From positions 23,015 to 87,014 of the forward strand of contig NZ_LR734877.1 of NCBI RefSeq assembly GCF_900010725.2: 64,000 nt of DNA, written 5' to 3'. The translations under genes and the position numbers were made by a program. Below the pieces are notes generated by a model. That model did not search any database. It saw only the letters and a program-made list of their open reading frames with translations, and was not told the origin of the DNA. The DNA is from Planktothrix serta PCC 8927 (GTDB lineage: Bacteria > Cyanobacteriota > Cyanobacteriia > Cyanobacteriales > Microcoleaceae). Below, piece by piece: positions 26,453 to 34,553 of the stretch. Every line of letters begins with the position of its first letter. The first letter of the stretch is position 1.

Positions 26453-27283
26453 ATGGTTATTGCTAATATCCCAGATGATCAAGTCTTTGCAGAAGCGGCA
26501 CAATATTGGAATCTGCCTCAATTATATGCAGATTTAGCGACCGCAAATGGAAAAGAACTAACATCGGTTCAGAAAAAATACTTGAGAGGATTACTTTTAG
26601 GTTATAGTCCTGATGTTATTGCTGAAAAAGTATACTCTTATGCTAATAGCGTTAGAGTAACGTTATCCAAAGACGTTTATTCAGCGATTAAACTACTTTG
26701 TAATATTGATCAAAAGTTACAATGGGGTCAGGTAACAACGTTATTAGAAAAATATAGAATCACCTTAACCCTAGAACAAGTTTGGCAAAACCTAGAACAA
26801 CAGGCGACCCAAACTGATAAAATGTATCCTGTGGCAATATCCTCCCGTCCTCAAGTTCAAGGTTTAGATTGGACAATGGATGAACAACCGGAAACCAAAT
26901 TTAAAGTTAAATTAGGAGATAAAATTAAATTTGAGATTAATTTAGAGGTATCGGGATATTTAACCTTATTGCAACGGGGAACATCGGGAAAAGTGATTTG
27001 TTGTTGTCCCTCTCCCCTAGCAACGGATATCTATTTAATCAACGGTAAAACGATCTTACCCCAACCCCAAACGGGTAAATCAGCTATTCCCATTACGGGA
27101 AGTTATGGCACAGATAAATTTTTAGCCCTCATCACTCCCCAACCCTTAACTCTAACTTGGTTAAAACAAGGTTCTGAAAAATTCCTATCCTTAACGGTAG
27201 AACATTTATTAGAACTTCAGAATAACCTCAACCCCAGCAACGACTATCAACTGTTTTGTTCTGAATATTTAATTATTGCTTAA
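26453..27283 (+). CDS. DUF4384-type protein with N-terminal helical (vMAP/HTH-like) domain, partner of TPR-CHAT protease
   Basis: This 276-residue protein starts at ATG 26453 after AGAGGAG; an in-frame TTG at 26375 lies in the hairpin leader and is unlikely. Residues ~36-86 (KELTSVQKKYLRGLLLGYSP ... SKDVYSAIKLL) resemble the helix-turn-helix-like N-terminal module of cyanobacterial conflict and signalling proteins (vWA-MoxR-associated type). Residues ~145-230 form a beta-rich DUF4384-like domain (FKVKLGDKIKFEINLEVSGY, LTLLQRGTSGKV, GSYGTDKFLALITPQPL). The next gene, 25 bp downstream, encodes the TPR-CHAT protein, so the two are almost certainly one operon. Domain names are recalled, not searched. 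It might sense a signal and hand it to the protease, but that is inference. Confidence 0.75.
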   Translation: MVIANIPDDQVFAEAAQYWNLPQLYADLATANGKELTSVQKKYLRGLLLGYSPDVIAEKVYSYANSVRVTLSKDVYSAIKLLCNIDQKLQWGQVTTLLEKYRITLTLEQVWQNLEQQATQTDKMYPVAISSRPQVQGLDWTMDEQPETKFKVKLGDKIKFEINLEVSGYLTLLQRGTSGKVICCCPSPLATDIYLINGKTILPQPQTGKSAIPITGSYGTDKFLALITPQPLTLTWLKQGSEKFLSLTVEHLLELQNNLNPSNDYQLFCSEYLIIA

Positions 27284-27308
27284 TTCCCTAACCCAGAGGA
27301 ACCCTCAA

Positions 27309-30300
27309 ATGGATGAACAACGCTTTAATGACTATTTTAATTTAATCCGAAAACTGCTGACCTGTGAAAACGCAAAGGAATGGGAAACCCTACGAAATCA
27401 TACCCATTTTGTTGATGAAGCTTTAGTACAAGTTATGCAAATCCTGGCTGAACAAATGGAACAGGAGGGAGAAGCGAATGCAGGTTGGTTGCGACAAATG
27501 GCTGAACAAATTGGGGAATTATTAACGCAATATCAACAACTCAACCAACAGGTTATTAACCTCTATCAACAAGGTATATTTACGGAGGGAATAACCGTTG
27601 CTGAACAGGTATTAGAATTAGCGTGTTATCTTTGGGGAACAAACCATCCCAATGTTGCCGCCAGTTGCAATAACTTAGCATTACTCTACGAAAGTCAAGG
27701 ACGCTACAAAGAAGCCGAACCCTTGTATAAAGAAGCCGTAGCTATTGACCGCCAAGCATTACCCGCCAACCATCCCAACTTAGCCAGAGACTTGAGTAAC
27801 TTAGCAGAACTCTACAGAAGTCAAGGATGCTACAAAGAAGCCGAACCCTTGCATTTAGAAGCCGTAGCCATCGCTCGCCAAGCGTTACCCGCTAACCATC
27901 CCAACTTAGCCGCCCACGTCAATAACTTAGCAACCCTCTACAGAAGTCAAGGACGCTACAGGGAAGCTGAACCCTTATATTTAGAAGCCCTTGCCATCAA
28001 CCGTCAAGCCTTATCTCCCAACCATCCTTCTTTAGCCACCGACCTCAATAACTTAGCAACCCTCTATAGAAGTCAAGGACGCTACAGTGAAGCAGAACCT
28101 TTGTATTTAGAAGCGGTAGTCATCAAGCGCCAAGCTTTACCCCCCAACCATCCTGACTTAGCCACCAGTTGTAATAACTTAGCAAACCTCTACAGAAGTC
28201 AAGGACGCTACAGTGAAGCGGAAGCTTTGTATTTAGAAGCGGTAGCCATCGATCGCCAAGCTTTACCTCCCAACCATCCCGACTTAGCCACCCACCTGAA
28301 TAACTTAGCAGATTTCTACAGAAGTCAAGGACGCTACTCAGAAGCCGAACCCTTGTTGTTAGAAGCGGTAGCCATCGACCGCGAAGCTTTACCCCCCAAC
28401 CATCCCGACTTCGCTGCCCACCTTAATAAGTTAGCTCTATTCTACAAGAGTCAAGGACGCTACAGTGAAGCGGAACCGTTGTATTTAGAAGCGGTAGCTA
28501 TCGACCGCCAAGCCTTATCTCCCAACCATCCCGACTTAGCCAACCACCTCAGTAACTTAGCAGGACTCTACGAAAGTCAAGGACGCTACAGTGAAGCCGA
28601 ACCCTTATATTTAGAAGCCGTAGCCATCGCTCGTCAAGCTTTACCCCCCAACCATCCTGACTTAGCCGCCCACCTAAGTAACTTAGCAGAACTCTACAAA
28701 AGTCAAGGACGCCACAGTGAAGCCGAACCCTTATATTTAGAAGCTGTAGCCATCATCCGTCAAGCCTTACCCTCCAACCATCCCGACTTAGCCACCCACC
28801 TCAATAACTTAGCAGGACTCTACAAAAGTCAAGGACGCTACAGTGAAGCGGAACCCTTTTATAAAGAAGCTCTTGCCATTGATCGCCAAGCTTTACCCTC
28901 CAACCATCCCCACCTAGCCAAAGCTCTCAGCAACCTCGCCGGACTTTACTCTAGTCAAGGACGCTACACGGAGGCGGAACCCTTATATCAAGAAGCGGTA
29001 GCCATCGATCGCCAAGCTTTACCTCCCAACCATCCCGACTTAGCCACCCACCTCAATAACTTAGCTCTATTCTACAAAAGTCAAGGACGCGACAGAGAAG
29101 CCGAACCCTTGTTCTTAGAAGTGGTAGCTATCGACTGCCAATCTTTACCCCCCAACCATCCTGACTTAGCCACCCACCTCAATAACTTAGCTCTACTCTA
29201 CGAGAGCCAAGGACGCGACAGAGAAGCGGAACCCTTATATTTAGAAGCTCTTGCCATCATCCGTCAAGCTTTACCCCCCAACCATCCTGACTTAGCCGCC
29301 AGTTATAATAACTTAGCAAACCTCTACAGAAGTCAAGGACGTTACAGTGAAGCCGAACCTTTGTTCTTAGAAGCGGTAGCTATCGGTCGCCAAGCTTTAC
29401 CTACCAACCATCCCGACATAGCCGCCTACCTGAATAACTTAGCAACCCTCTACAGAAGTCAAGGACGCTACTCAGAAGCGGAACCCTTATATTTAGAAGC
29501 CCTTGCCATCAACCGCCAAACTTTATTCCCCAACCATCCCCATGTAGCTTTCAGCCTCACTAACTTAGCTCTACTTTTAGTCACGACTGAGCGTTTTGGG
29601 GGTGCATTTCTCTTAATGCAAAAAGCCCTGAAAATAGAAGATTACAACATTCGGCAAATGTTTGGGTCGGGTTCAGAACGCGATCGCCTCAACTACCTAA
29701 AAACTATTCGACACAATTTTGAAAAATTCCTCTCCCTGGTCTGGCAATATTTCCCCCAACAGCCACAAGCAATACAAGCCGCCTTTGACTTAGTGTTGCG
29801 GCGCAAGTGCTTGACGGCTTCCGCCCAAGCTGCCCAAAACCTCGCCCTCGCCAGTGGTCGTTATCCCCATCTGTTACCCCAGGTGCAACAGTTACGGAAG
29901 ATCACCGATAAAATTATTGCTCTCACCATCTCCCTAGCCAGTCAGTTTGAGCAGCGAGACGATATCCTTGAGCAGATCGGGACATTGCAAAAACAAGCCG
30001 ATGAAATTAACCGACTGCTGGCCCGTGAAATTCCTGAAGTGCAACTGCAAAACGCCCTCCCCGACCGTCAAGCGGTGGCGTTGGAACTTCCCCTCGCTAG
30101 TACCCTGTTAGAGTTTGTGCATTTTGATGTATTTGACTTCACCGCCCCTCAACAGGAACAATGGAAACCCGCCCGTTATCTGGCGTTTATTCTCCCGGCC
30201 CAACAACCGGATCAAGTGGCGATGGTTGATCTAGGGGATGCTGAGGAAATTGATCGGTTAATTCGTCTATTTCGGGCGGGGGTTTCCCTTCCTCCTGATA

Positions 30301-31829
30301 ATTTCTCCCCTCCTCAAGAAAATGCGATCGGCCGTTTAGACTTCGGGGATGAGGAGGAGGTTGTTGTGCGGTCTTCTTCCTCTTTCGTTAGTCATGGTCA
30401 AGGGTTGCGGCGGCTGTTGTTGGATCGGGTGTTTCAGGTGTTGGATGACCTCTCCCCCAGCCCCTCTCCTGCGAGGCGAGGGGAGTTTGACCTCTCCCCT
30501 GACCCCTCTCCTGCAAGGCGAGGGGAGAAAGATGTCACCCCCATTCCCTCGCAGGGAAGGGGGGCAGGGGGGGTTAGGTCACTCATCATCGCCCCCGACA
30601 GCAACTTAAACCTGCTCCCCTTTCAACTGTTAACCCAAGAAAACGGACGGTTATTAATAGAAGATTACAGCATCAGTTATTTAAGTGTGGGGCGAGAAAT
30701 CTTGCGGAAAACGATTGTTTCCCATGCCACCCCATCCGATCCCTTAATTATGGCTGATCCGAATTTTGATTATCCCCAACCGTTTCCCGAAGTTGAGGAT
30801 AACATTGTTGAAAATACGTCTCAAAACTGTAATATTGAACTCAACACAAACGAACCCGAAACCCTGCTGCAAACCTTATCGCATTTTAAACGAGCATTAG
30901 GAACCCGTTTCTTAGGAGAAACCGTTGCTAAACTTCTGAAGGTCAAACCCTATTTAGAAAATGAAGCCCGCGAGTCTTATCTGCATCGCCCTCACTCCCC
31001 TAAAATTCTGTTATTTGCTACTCATGGGTTATTTGTTGGGCAGAAACAACAGCAAAATTATCAGAATTTAATACAAGATTTGCTGACTTGTCCTCAAGGG
31101 GAAGAAAATAATCTGTTAAACGCCCATAAGGATTTATGGAATAAAGAGTTATTAGGGTTAATGCAACTCTATGCAGATTTATACAAATTAAATGATCGGC
31201 AAAATACCGCGAATTTCTTAAATTCTTGTGCTAATTTCATCGAAGCTGAAATCAAACCTTCCTCTGAAGCTCTTTCTTCTAATGTTGAAGATCCGATGTT
31301 AAGATCGGTATTAGCCTTAACAGGAACTAACACGGTTTTACGCGGTCAATCCTTACCGGAAGAATACGGAAAAGGATTAGTTTTTGCCCTAGATGTGGCA
31401 GCATTGGATTTATGGGCAACGGAAATTAGTATTTTATCGGCTTGTCAAACAGGCTTAGGAGATTTAGCATCAGGAGAGGGTGTATTTGGGTTGCGTCGGG
31501 CATTTGCGATCGCAGGTTCAAAAACATTACTTATGAGTTTATGGTCAGTTCCCGATAAAGCAACAGCGTTGTTAATGAAGTTATTTTTTGATAAAATAGA
31601 TACAGGTTGGGGCCGTTTGCAAGCGTTAGAATTTGCCCAAGATTATATTAAAAATGCGACCATTTCTAAATTACAAACCACCGAACTCGGTCAAACCGTT
31701 CTCAAAGAATTATACCCCAAAAACAACTATCCCGAACCCAATTATCAACCGTTAAATCATCCTTATTTTTGGGGTGCATGGGTGTGTCAAGGGGAAACAG
31801 AACCCGTAGCTAGTCCGTTAATTAATTAG
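27309..31829 (+). CDS. TPR-CHAT protease (caspase-like, 1506 aa) with 15 tandem TPRs
   Basis: ATG 27309 follows AGAGGAA. Residues 1-110 are a helical module seen on many cyanobacterial TPR proteins (FNLIRKLL ... [12 protein letters not shown]). Residues ~112-741 are 15 kinesin-light-chain-type TPRs of exactly 42 residues (core NNLAxLYxSQGRYxEAEPLY), and a degenerate 16th follows. A helical linker leads to a CHAT peptidase domain (~1090-1495). It has [18 protein letters not shown], catalytic H1239 in LFATHGLF and C1379 in [10 protein letters not shown], and ends [12 protein letters not shown]; both dyad residues are present. About 100 extra residues lie between His and Cys segments. Residues ~1047-1091 are encoded by palindromic genomic repeats (see findings). 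CHAT proteases act in regulated proteolysis, including defence (Craspase), and in cyanobacterial HetF. Confidence 0.9.
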   Translation: MDEQRFNDYFNLIRKLLTCENAKEWETLRNHTHFVDEALVQVMQILAEQMEQEGEANAGWLRQMAEQIGELLTQYQQLNQQVINLYQQGIFTEGITVAEQVLELACYLWGTNHPNVAASCNNLALLYESQGRYKEAEPLYKEAVAIDRQALPANHPNLARDLSNLAELYRSQGCYKEAEPLHLEAVAIARQALPANHPNLAAHVNNLATLYRSQGRYREAEPLYLEALAINRQALSPNHPSLATDLNNLATLYRSQGRYSEAEPLYLEAVVIKRQALPPNHPDLATSCNNLANLYRSQGRYSEAEALYLEAVAIDRQALPPNHPDLATHLNNLADFYRSQGRYSEAEPLLLEAVAIDREALPPNHPDFAAHLNKLALFYKSQGRYSEAEPLYLEAVAIDRQALSPNHPDLANHLSNLAGLYESQGRYSEAEPLYLEAVAIARQALPPNHPDLAAHLSNLAELYKSQGRHSEAEPLYLEAVAIIRQALPSNHPDLATHLNNLAGLYKSQGRYSEAEPFYKEALAIDRQALPSNHPHLAKALSNLAGLYSSQGRYTEAEPLYQEAVAIDRQALPPNHPDLATHLNNLALFYKSQGRDREAEPLFLEVVAIDCQSLPPNHPDLATHLNNLALLYESQGRDREAEPLYLEALAIIRQALPPNHPDLAASYNNLANLYRSQGRYSEAEPLFLEAVAIGRQALPTNHPDIAAYLNNLATLYRSQGRYSEAEPLYLEALAINRQTLFPNHPHVAFSLTNLALLLVTTERFGGAFLLMQKALKIEDYNIRQMFGSGSERDRLNYLKTIRHNFEKFLSLVWQYFPQQPQAIQAAFDLVLRRKCLTASAQAAQNLALASGRYPHLLPQVQQLRKITDKIIALTISLASQFEQRDDILEQIGTLQKQADEINRLLAREIPEVQLQNALPDRQAVALELPLASTLLEFVHFDVFDFTAPQQEQWKPARYLAFILPAQQPDQVAMVDLGDAEEIDRLIRLFRAGVSLPPDNFSPPQENAIGRLDFGDEEEVVVRSSSSFVSHGQGLRRLLLDRVFQVLDDLSPSPSPARRGEFDLSPDPSPARRGEKDVTPIPSQGRGAGGVRSLIIAPDSNLNLLPFQLLTQENGRLLIEDYSISYLSVGREILRKTIVSHATPSDPLIMADPNFDYPQPFPEVEDNIVENTSQNCNIELNTNEPETLLQTLSHFKRALGTRFLGETVAKLLKVKPYLENEARESYLHRPHSPKILLFATHGLFVGQKQQQNYQNLIQDLLTCPQGEENNLLNAHKDLWNKELLGLMQLYADLYKLNDRQNTANFLNSCANFIEAEIKPSSEALSSNVEDPMLRSVLALTGTNTVLRGQSLPEEYGKGLVFALDVAALDLWATEISILSACQTGLGDLASGEGVFGLRRAFAIAGSKTLLMSLWSVPDKATALLMKLFFDKIDTGWGRLQALEFAQDYIKNATISKLQTTELGQTVLKELYPKNNYPEPNYQPLNHPYFWGAWVCQGETEPVASPLIN
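27642..29531 (+). repeat. 15 tandem 126-bp units encoding TPRs
   Basis: Unit boundaries taken at AACCATCC (Asn-His-Pro) recur every 126 bp with no indel from 27642 to 29531. A degenerate unit starts at 29532. Neighbouring units share long identical stretches (for example AGTCAAGGACGCTACAGTGA), implying recent duplication or ongoing gene conversion. Confidence 0.95.
30447..30580 (+). repeat. palindromic genomic repeat cluster lying in frame inside the CHAT gene
   Basis: Two copies of GACCTCTCCCC(T/C)(G/A)(A/G)CCCCTC + TCCTGC(A/G)AGGCGAGGGGAG lie head to tail (30447-30530). A related segment (CCATTCCCTCGCAGGGAAGG, then GGGGCAGGGGGGGTTAGGTC, 30540-30580) follows. The same repeat is intergenic at 24886-24962. 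In the gene it reads through as SPSPARRGE / [11 protein letters not shown] / [12 protein letters not shown] without stop or frameshift. Confidence 0.9.
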
Positions 31830-32131
31830 AATGATAGCAGGTCTCAATGAATTGTATCTTGGCTACCAATCATGACAGGGCCAAGGCTAATCAATTTCCC
31901 CAGGAGCCCTTACCCCTAGCCCATCGCCTAAAACCCTCTTCCTGTAAGCAACTGAACCATTAGACTAGCTTTCTGGACACTTTATATGGCACACTTATTG
32001 ACTAAGATTAAATCTGGCAGTAAAAATCCAGTGGCTAGGATATCTCCCGCAGCCCTGCGAAGGATCTGAACATGAAGGATCTGAACATAAGGTGTGTGTA
32101 GTGAACGAGGACGAAAAAATTGTTGAGGTCA
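31830..32131. other. 302-bp non-coding region before the glycan-export genes
   Basis: No gene is seen. A direct repeat of GAAGGATCTGAACAT occurs twice in succession at about 32059-32088. The promoter of the wzm/wzt-type operon is expected here. ATG 32132 is preceded by TTGAGG. Confidence 0.5.
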
Positions 32132-32977
32132 ATGAAAGGTGTTGTGCGATCTTCGGGGCGAGTGAGTCGCTGGTGGCTTGCCAATAGCCAATTACCCCTC
32201 AAACTCAATCTGCTCGGTACATTAGTCCGCAGGGATTTAGAGGCACGATACAAAGGTTCAATTCTCGGCAACCTCTGGCCTCTGTTAAATCAGTTGTCCC
32301 AATTGCTGATTTATACCTACGTTTTTTCGATTGTTCTGAAAGTTAAACTGGATCTTGAAGGCTTACCCGATAATGAATTAGCTTTTGGTCTGTGGCTATT
32401 TGCCGGGTTAATTCCCTGGTTTGCCTTTACAAACGGGTTAATTCAAGCCGCGAGTTCAGTGGTAGGACAGGCAAATTTAGTTAAAAAGGTGGTTTTTCCC
32501 CTGGGTCTATTGCCCCTTGTTCCCATTTTTTCAGCATTTATTGAAAGTTCCTTTGGCTTAGTGGCTTTAATTGGGTTAACCGCATTGTCCGCTCAAGTCC
32601 TGCACAGCACCATCTGGTTACTGCCCTTAGTCTGGATACCCCAAGTTTTATTAACAGCAGGGTTAGGTTACTTAACAGCCGGACTGACTGTATTTTTACG
32701 CGATATTCCCCAAAGTTTAGGCGTGATTCTGAATCTTTGGTTTTATGTCACACCGATTTTATATCCTGTTACTAAAGTTCCTGAATCCTGGCAATTTTGG
32801 ATTGTCTGGTGCAATCCAATTACGGGAATTTCAGAATCCTATCGAGATTTAATTTTAGTCGGGGAAATGAGACATTGGGGAGAATTAGCCGTGTCCTCAA
32901 TATTTGCCCTGATTATGTTTTATGGAGGCTTATGGGTTTATAGGCGGTTGCGTCCAGCCTTTGCGGACGTTTTGTAA
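32132..32977 (+). CDS. ABC-2-type polysaccharide export permease (Wzm/TagG-like)
   Basis: This 281-residue polytopic protein has about six membrane segments. The family start is LVRRDLEARYKGSILGNLWPLLNQLSQLLIY (split; residues ~33-63), then GLWLFAGLIPWFAFTNGL, FLRDIPQSLGVILNLWFYVTPILYP, and WCNPITGISESYRDLIL. It forms the membrane channel of an ABC exporter for O-antigen-like or capsule-like glycans built in the cytoplasm. I prefer ATG 32132 to the TTG at 32120. The ATPase gene follows 66 bp downstream. Together they suggest ABC-dependent rather than Wzx/Wzy-dependent export in this locus. Confidence 0.9.
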   Translation: MKGVVRSSGRVSRWWLANSQLPLKLNLLGTLVRRDLEARYKGSILGNLWPLLNQLSQLLIYTYVFSIVLKVKLDLEGLPDNELAFGLWLFAGLIPWFAFTNGLIQAASSVVGQANLVKKVVFPLGLLPLVPIFSAFIESSFGLVALIGLTALSAQVLHSTIWLLPLVWIPQVLLTAGLGYLTAGLTVFLRDIPQSLGVILNLWFYVTPILYPVTKVPESWQFWIVWCNPITGISESYRDLILVGEMRHWGELAVSSIFALIMFYGGLWVYRRLRPAFADVL

Positions 32978-33043
32978 CGGTGACAGTTCCTCACATAACT
33001 CACACACAAACTGATCACTGATAAACCGGGAAATCAACATCGA

Positions 33044-34489
33044 ATGACCGAAATTGCTATATCTGTTAATCATGTCTCTAAATGCTTCAAACGTTATCGC
33101 CATCCGGTAGATCGATTGAAGGAAATTTTTGTGCCGGGAAAAAGTCTAGCGCATAATTTTTGGGCATTGCAAGATATTAATTTGCACGTTTGGAAAGGCC
33201 AAACTTTAGGCGTTGTTGGGCGCAATGGGTCAGGAAAAAGCACCTTATTACAAATTATTGTCGGAACTTTAACCCCAACTCAAGGAAATGTGGAAGTTAA
33301 TGGCCGAGTTTCGGCTTTGTTAGAATTAGGGAGTGGGTTTAATCCCGATTTTACCGGGCGACAAAATGTTTTTTTTAATGGTCAATTATTGGGATTAAAA
33401 ACCCAGGAAATAGAAGCTAAATTTGATGATATTGTTGGCTTTGCCGATATTGGAGATTTTATTGATCAACCCGTCAAAACCTATTCCAGTGGGATGTATA
33501 TCCGTTTAGGATTTGCGGTAGCAACCAGTGTTGATCCTGATATTTTAATCGTTGATGAAGCGTTATCAGTGGGCGATGAAGCCTTTCAACGCAAATGTTT
33601 TAGTCGAATTCATGAAATTAAAGATCGGGGGGGAACTATTTTATTTGTTTCCCATTCAGCCCCTTCAATTATTCAACTCTGTGACTCGGCTGTGTTAATG
33701 GATCGGGGAGAATTATTACTTGAACATACGCCCAAAATGATCATTTCTAAATATCAAAAAATGATCTATGCGGATGCGGATCAAATGGCAATGATTCGAG
33801 AGGAAATTCAAGAGTTAGGTCATCAACCTTCCCAACCTGCGGAAACCCTCTCAGAACCTGCTAAACAGAATAACTTCCATCCTGAAAACCCCGCCTCGCC
33901 TTCTGTTTCTGCTTCTGTTTCTGCTTCTGTTTCTGCTTCTGTTTCTGCTTCTGCTTGGGAATCTAAAAATGGACATTATAAAGATTATTTTGATCCGAAA
34001 TTAGTTCCTGATCATCCGATTAAATATCCCTCTCGTGGGGCAGAAATTTTAGACCCCCATATCACCACCTTAGCGGGTGAAACCGTTAATCATTTAGTGG
34101 CTCGCAATAGTTATATTTATACCTACTCCGTGAAATTTGATAAACTGGCTGCTCATGTTCGCTTTGGAATGTTAATTAAAACCGTCAGTGGGTTTGAATT
34201 AGCGGGGGCATCCTTTTTAGCCACCTCTCAATCGATTAAACAGATTGAAGCGGGTACTGTTATTGTCATCAAATTTAAGTTTGAATGTCAATTATCACCG
34301 GATGTTTATTTCCTCAATGCAGGTGTTTCTGGTATTGTAGAGGGGGAATTTACTTATTTAGATCGCTGTATTGATGTGGGGATGTTTCGAGTTCAACCCT
34401 ATGAAGATTCTTGTAGTACCGGAGTGGTGGATTTGTTGATTGAACCCAGTTTAAAGATCAAGTCCGGCCAAGTCAAGCACCGAATCTGA
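33044..34489 (+). CDS. ABC exporter ATP-binding protein with C-terminal glycan-recognition domain (Wzt-like)
   Basis: This 481-residue protein has a nucleotide-binding domain with Walker A GRNGSGKST (~65-73), the KTYSSGMYIRLGFAVATS signature (~145-162), Walker B DILIVDEALSVGDEAF, and VSHSAPSI. A Ser/Ala/Val linker (~285-305) leads to a beta-sandwich domain (~330-470; RNSYIYTYSVKFDKLAAHVRFG, INAG-type strand FLNAGVSGIVEG) like Wzt-C, which binds the terminal residue of the finished glycan. It pairs with the permease just upstream. The linker is encoded by four perfect 12-bp repeats, so its length may vary between strains. Confidence 0.92.
   Translation: MTEIAISVNHVSKCFKRYRHPVDRLKEIFVPGKSLAHNFWALQDINLHVWKGQTLGVVGRNGSGKSTLLQIIVGTLTPTQGNVEVNGRVSALLELGSGFNPDFTGRQNVFFNGQLLGLKTQEIEAKFDDIVGFADIGDFIDQPVKTYSSGMYIRLGFAVATSVDPDILIVDEALSVGDEAFQRKCFSRIHEIKDRGGTILFVSHSAPSIIQLCDSAVLMDRGELLLEHTPKMIISKYQKMIYADADQMAMIREEIQELGHQPSQPAETLSEPAKQNNFHPENPASPSVSASVSASVSASVSASAWESKNGHYKDYFDPKLVPDHPIKYPSRGAEILDPHITTLAGETVNHLVARNSYIYTYSVKFDKLAAHVRFGMLIKTVSGFELAGASFLATSQSIKQIEAGTVIVIKFKFECQLSPDVYFLNAGVSGIVEGEFTYLDRCIDVGMFRVQPYEDSCSTGVVDLLIEPSLKIKSGQVKHRI
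33902..33949 (+). repeat. 12-bp minisatellite, TCTGTTTCTGCT x4, in the Wzt linker
   Basis: Four perfect 12-bp units encode (Ser-Val-Ser-Ala)x4, followed by a final TCTGCT. They lie exactly between the ATPase and glycan-binding domains, where length change in multiples of four residues would be tolerated. Confidence 0.95.
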
Positions 34490-34553
34490 ACTAGAACGTC
34501 TTTAGAAATTGTTGTTCATTGTTATTAAAAAGCTGAAATAAAAACCCAAAAAC

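Noticed and set aside
27642-29531. Regularly spaced repeats that could be read as a CRISPR-like array
   Set aside because: The 126-bp units are coding, in frame and encode TPR motifs. There are no short identical repeats with unique spacers anywhere in the window, and no cas genes.
30349-30609. 86-codon plus-strand frame inside the CHAT gene
   Set aside because: It is an alternative reading of the GC-rich palindromic repeats (LRGEG-type peptides), a well-known source of spurious frames.
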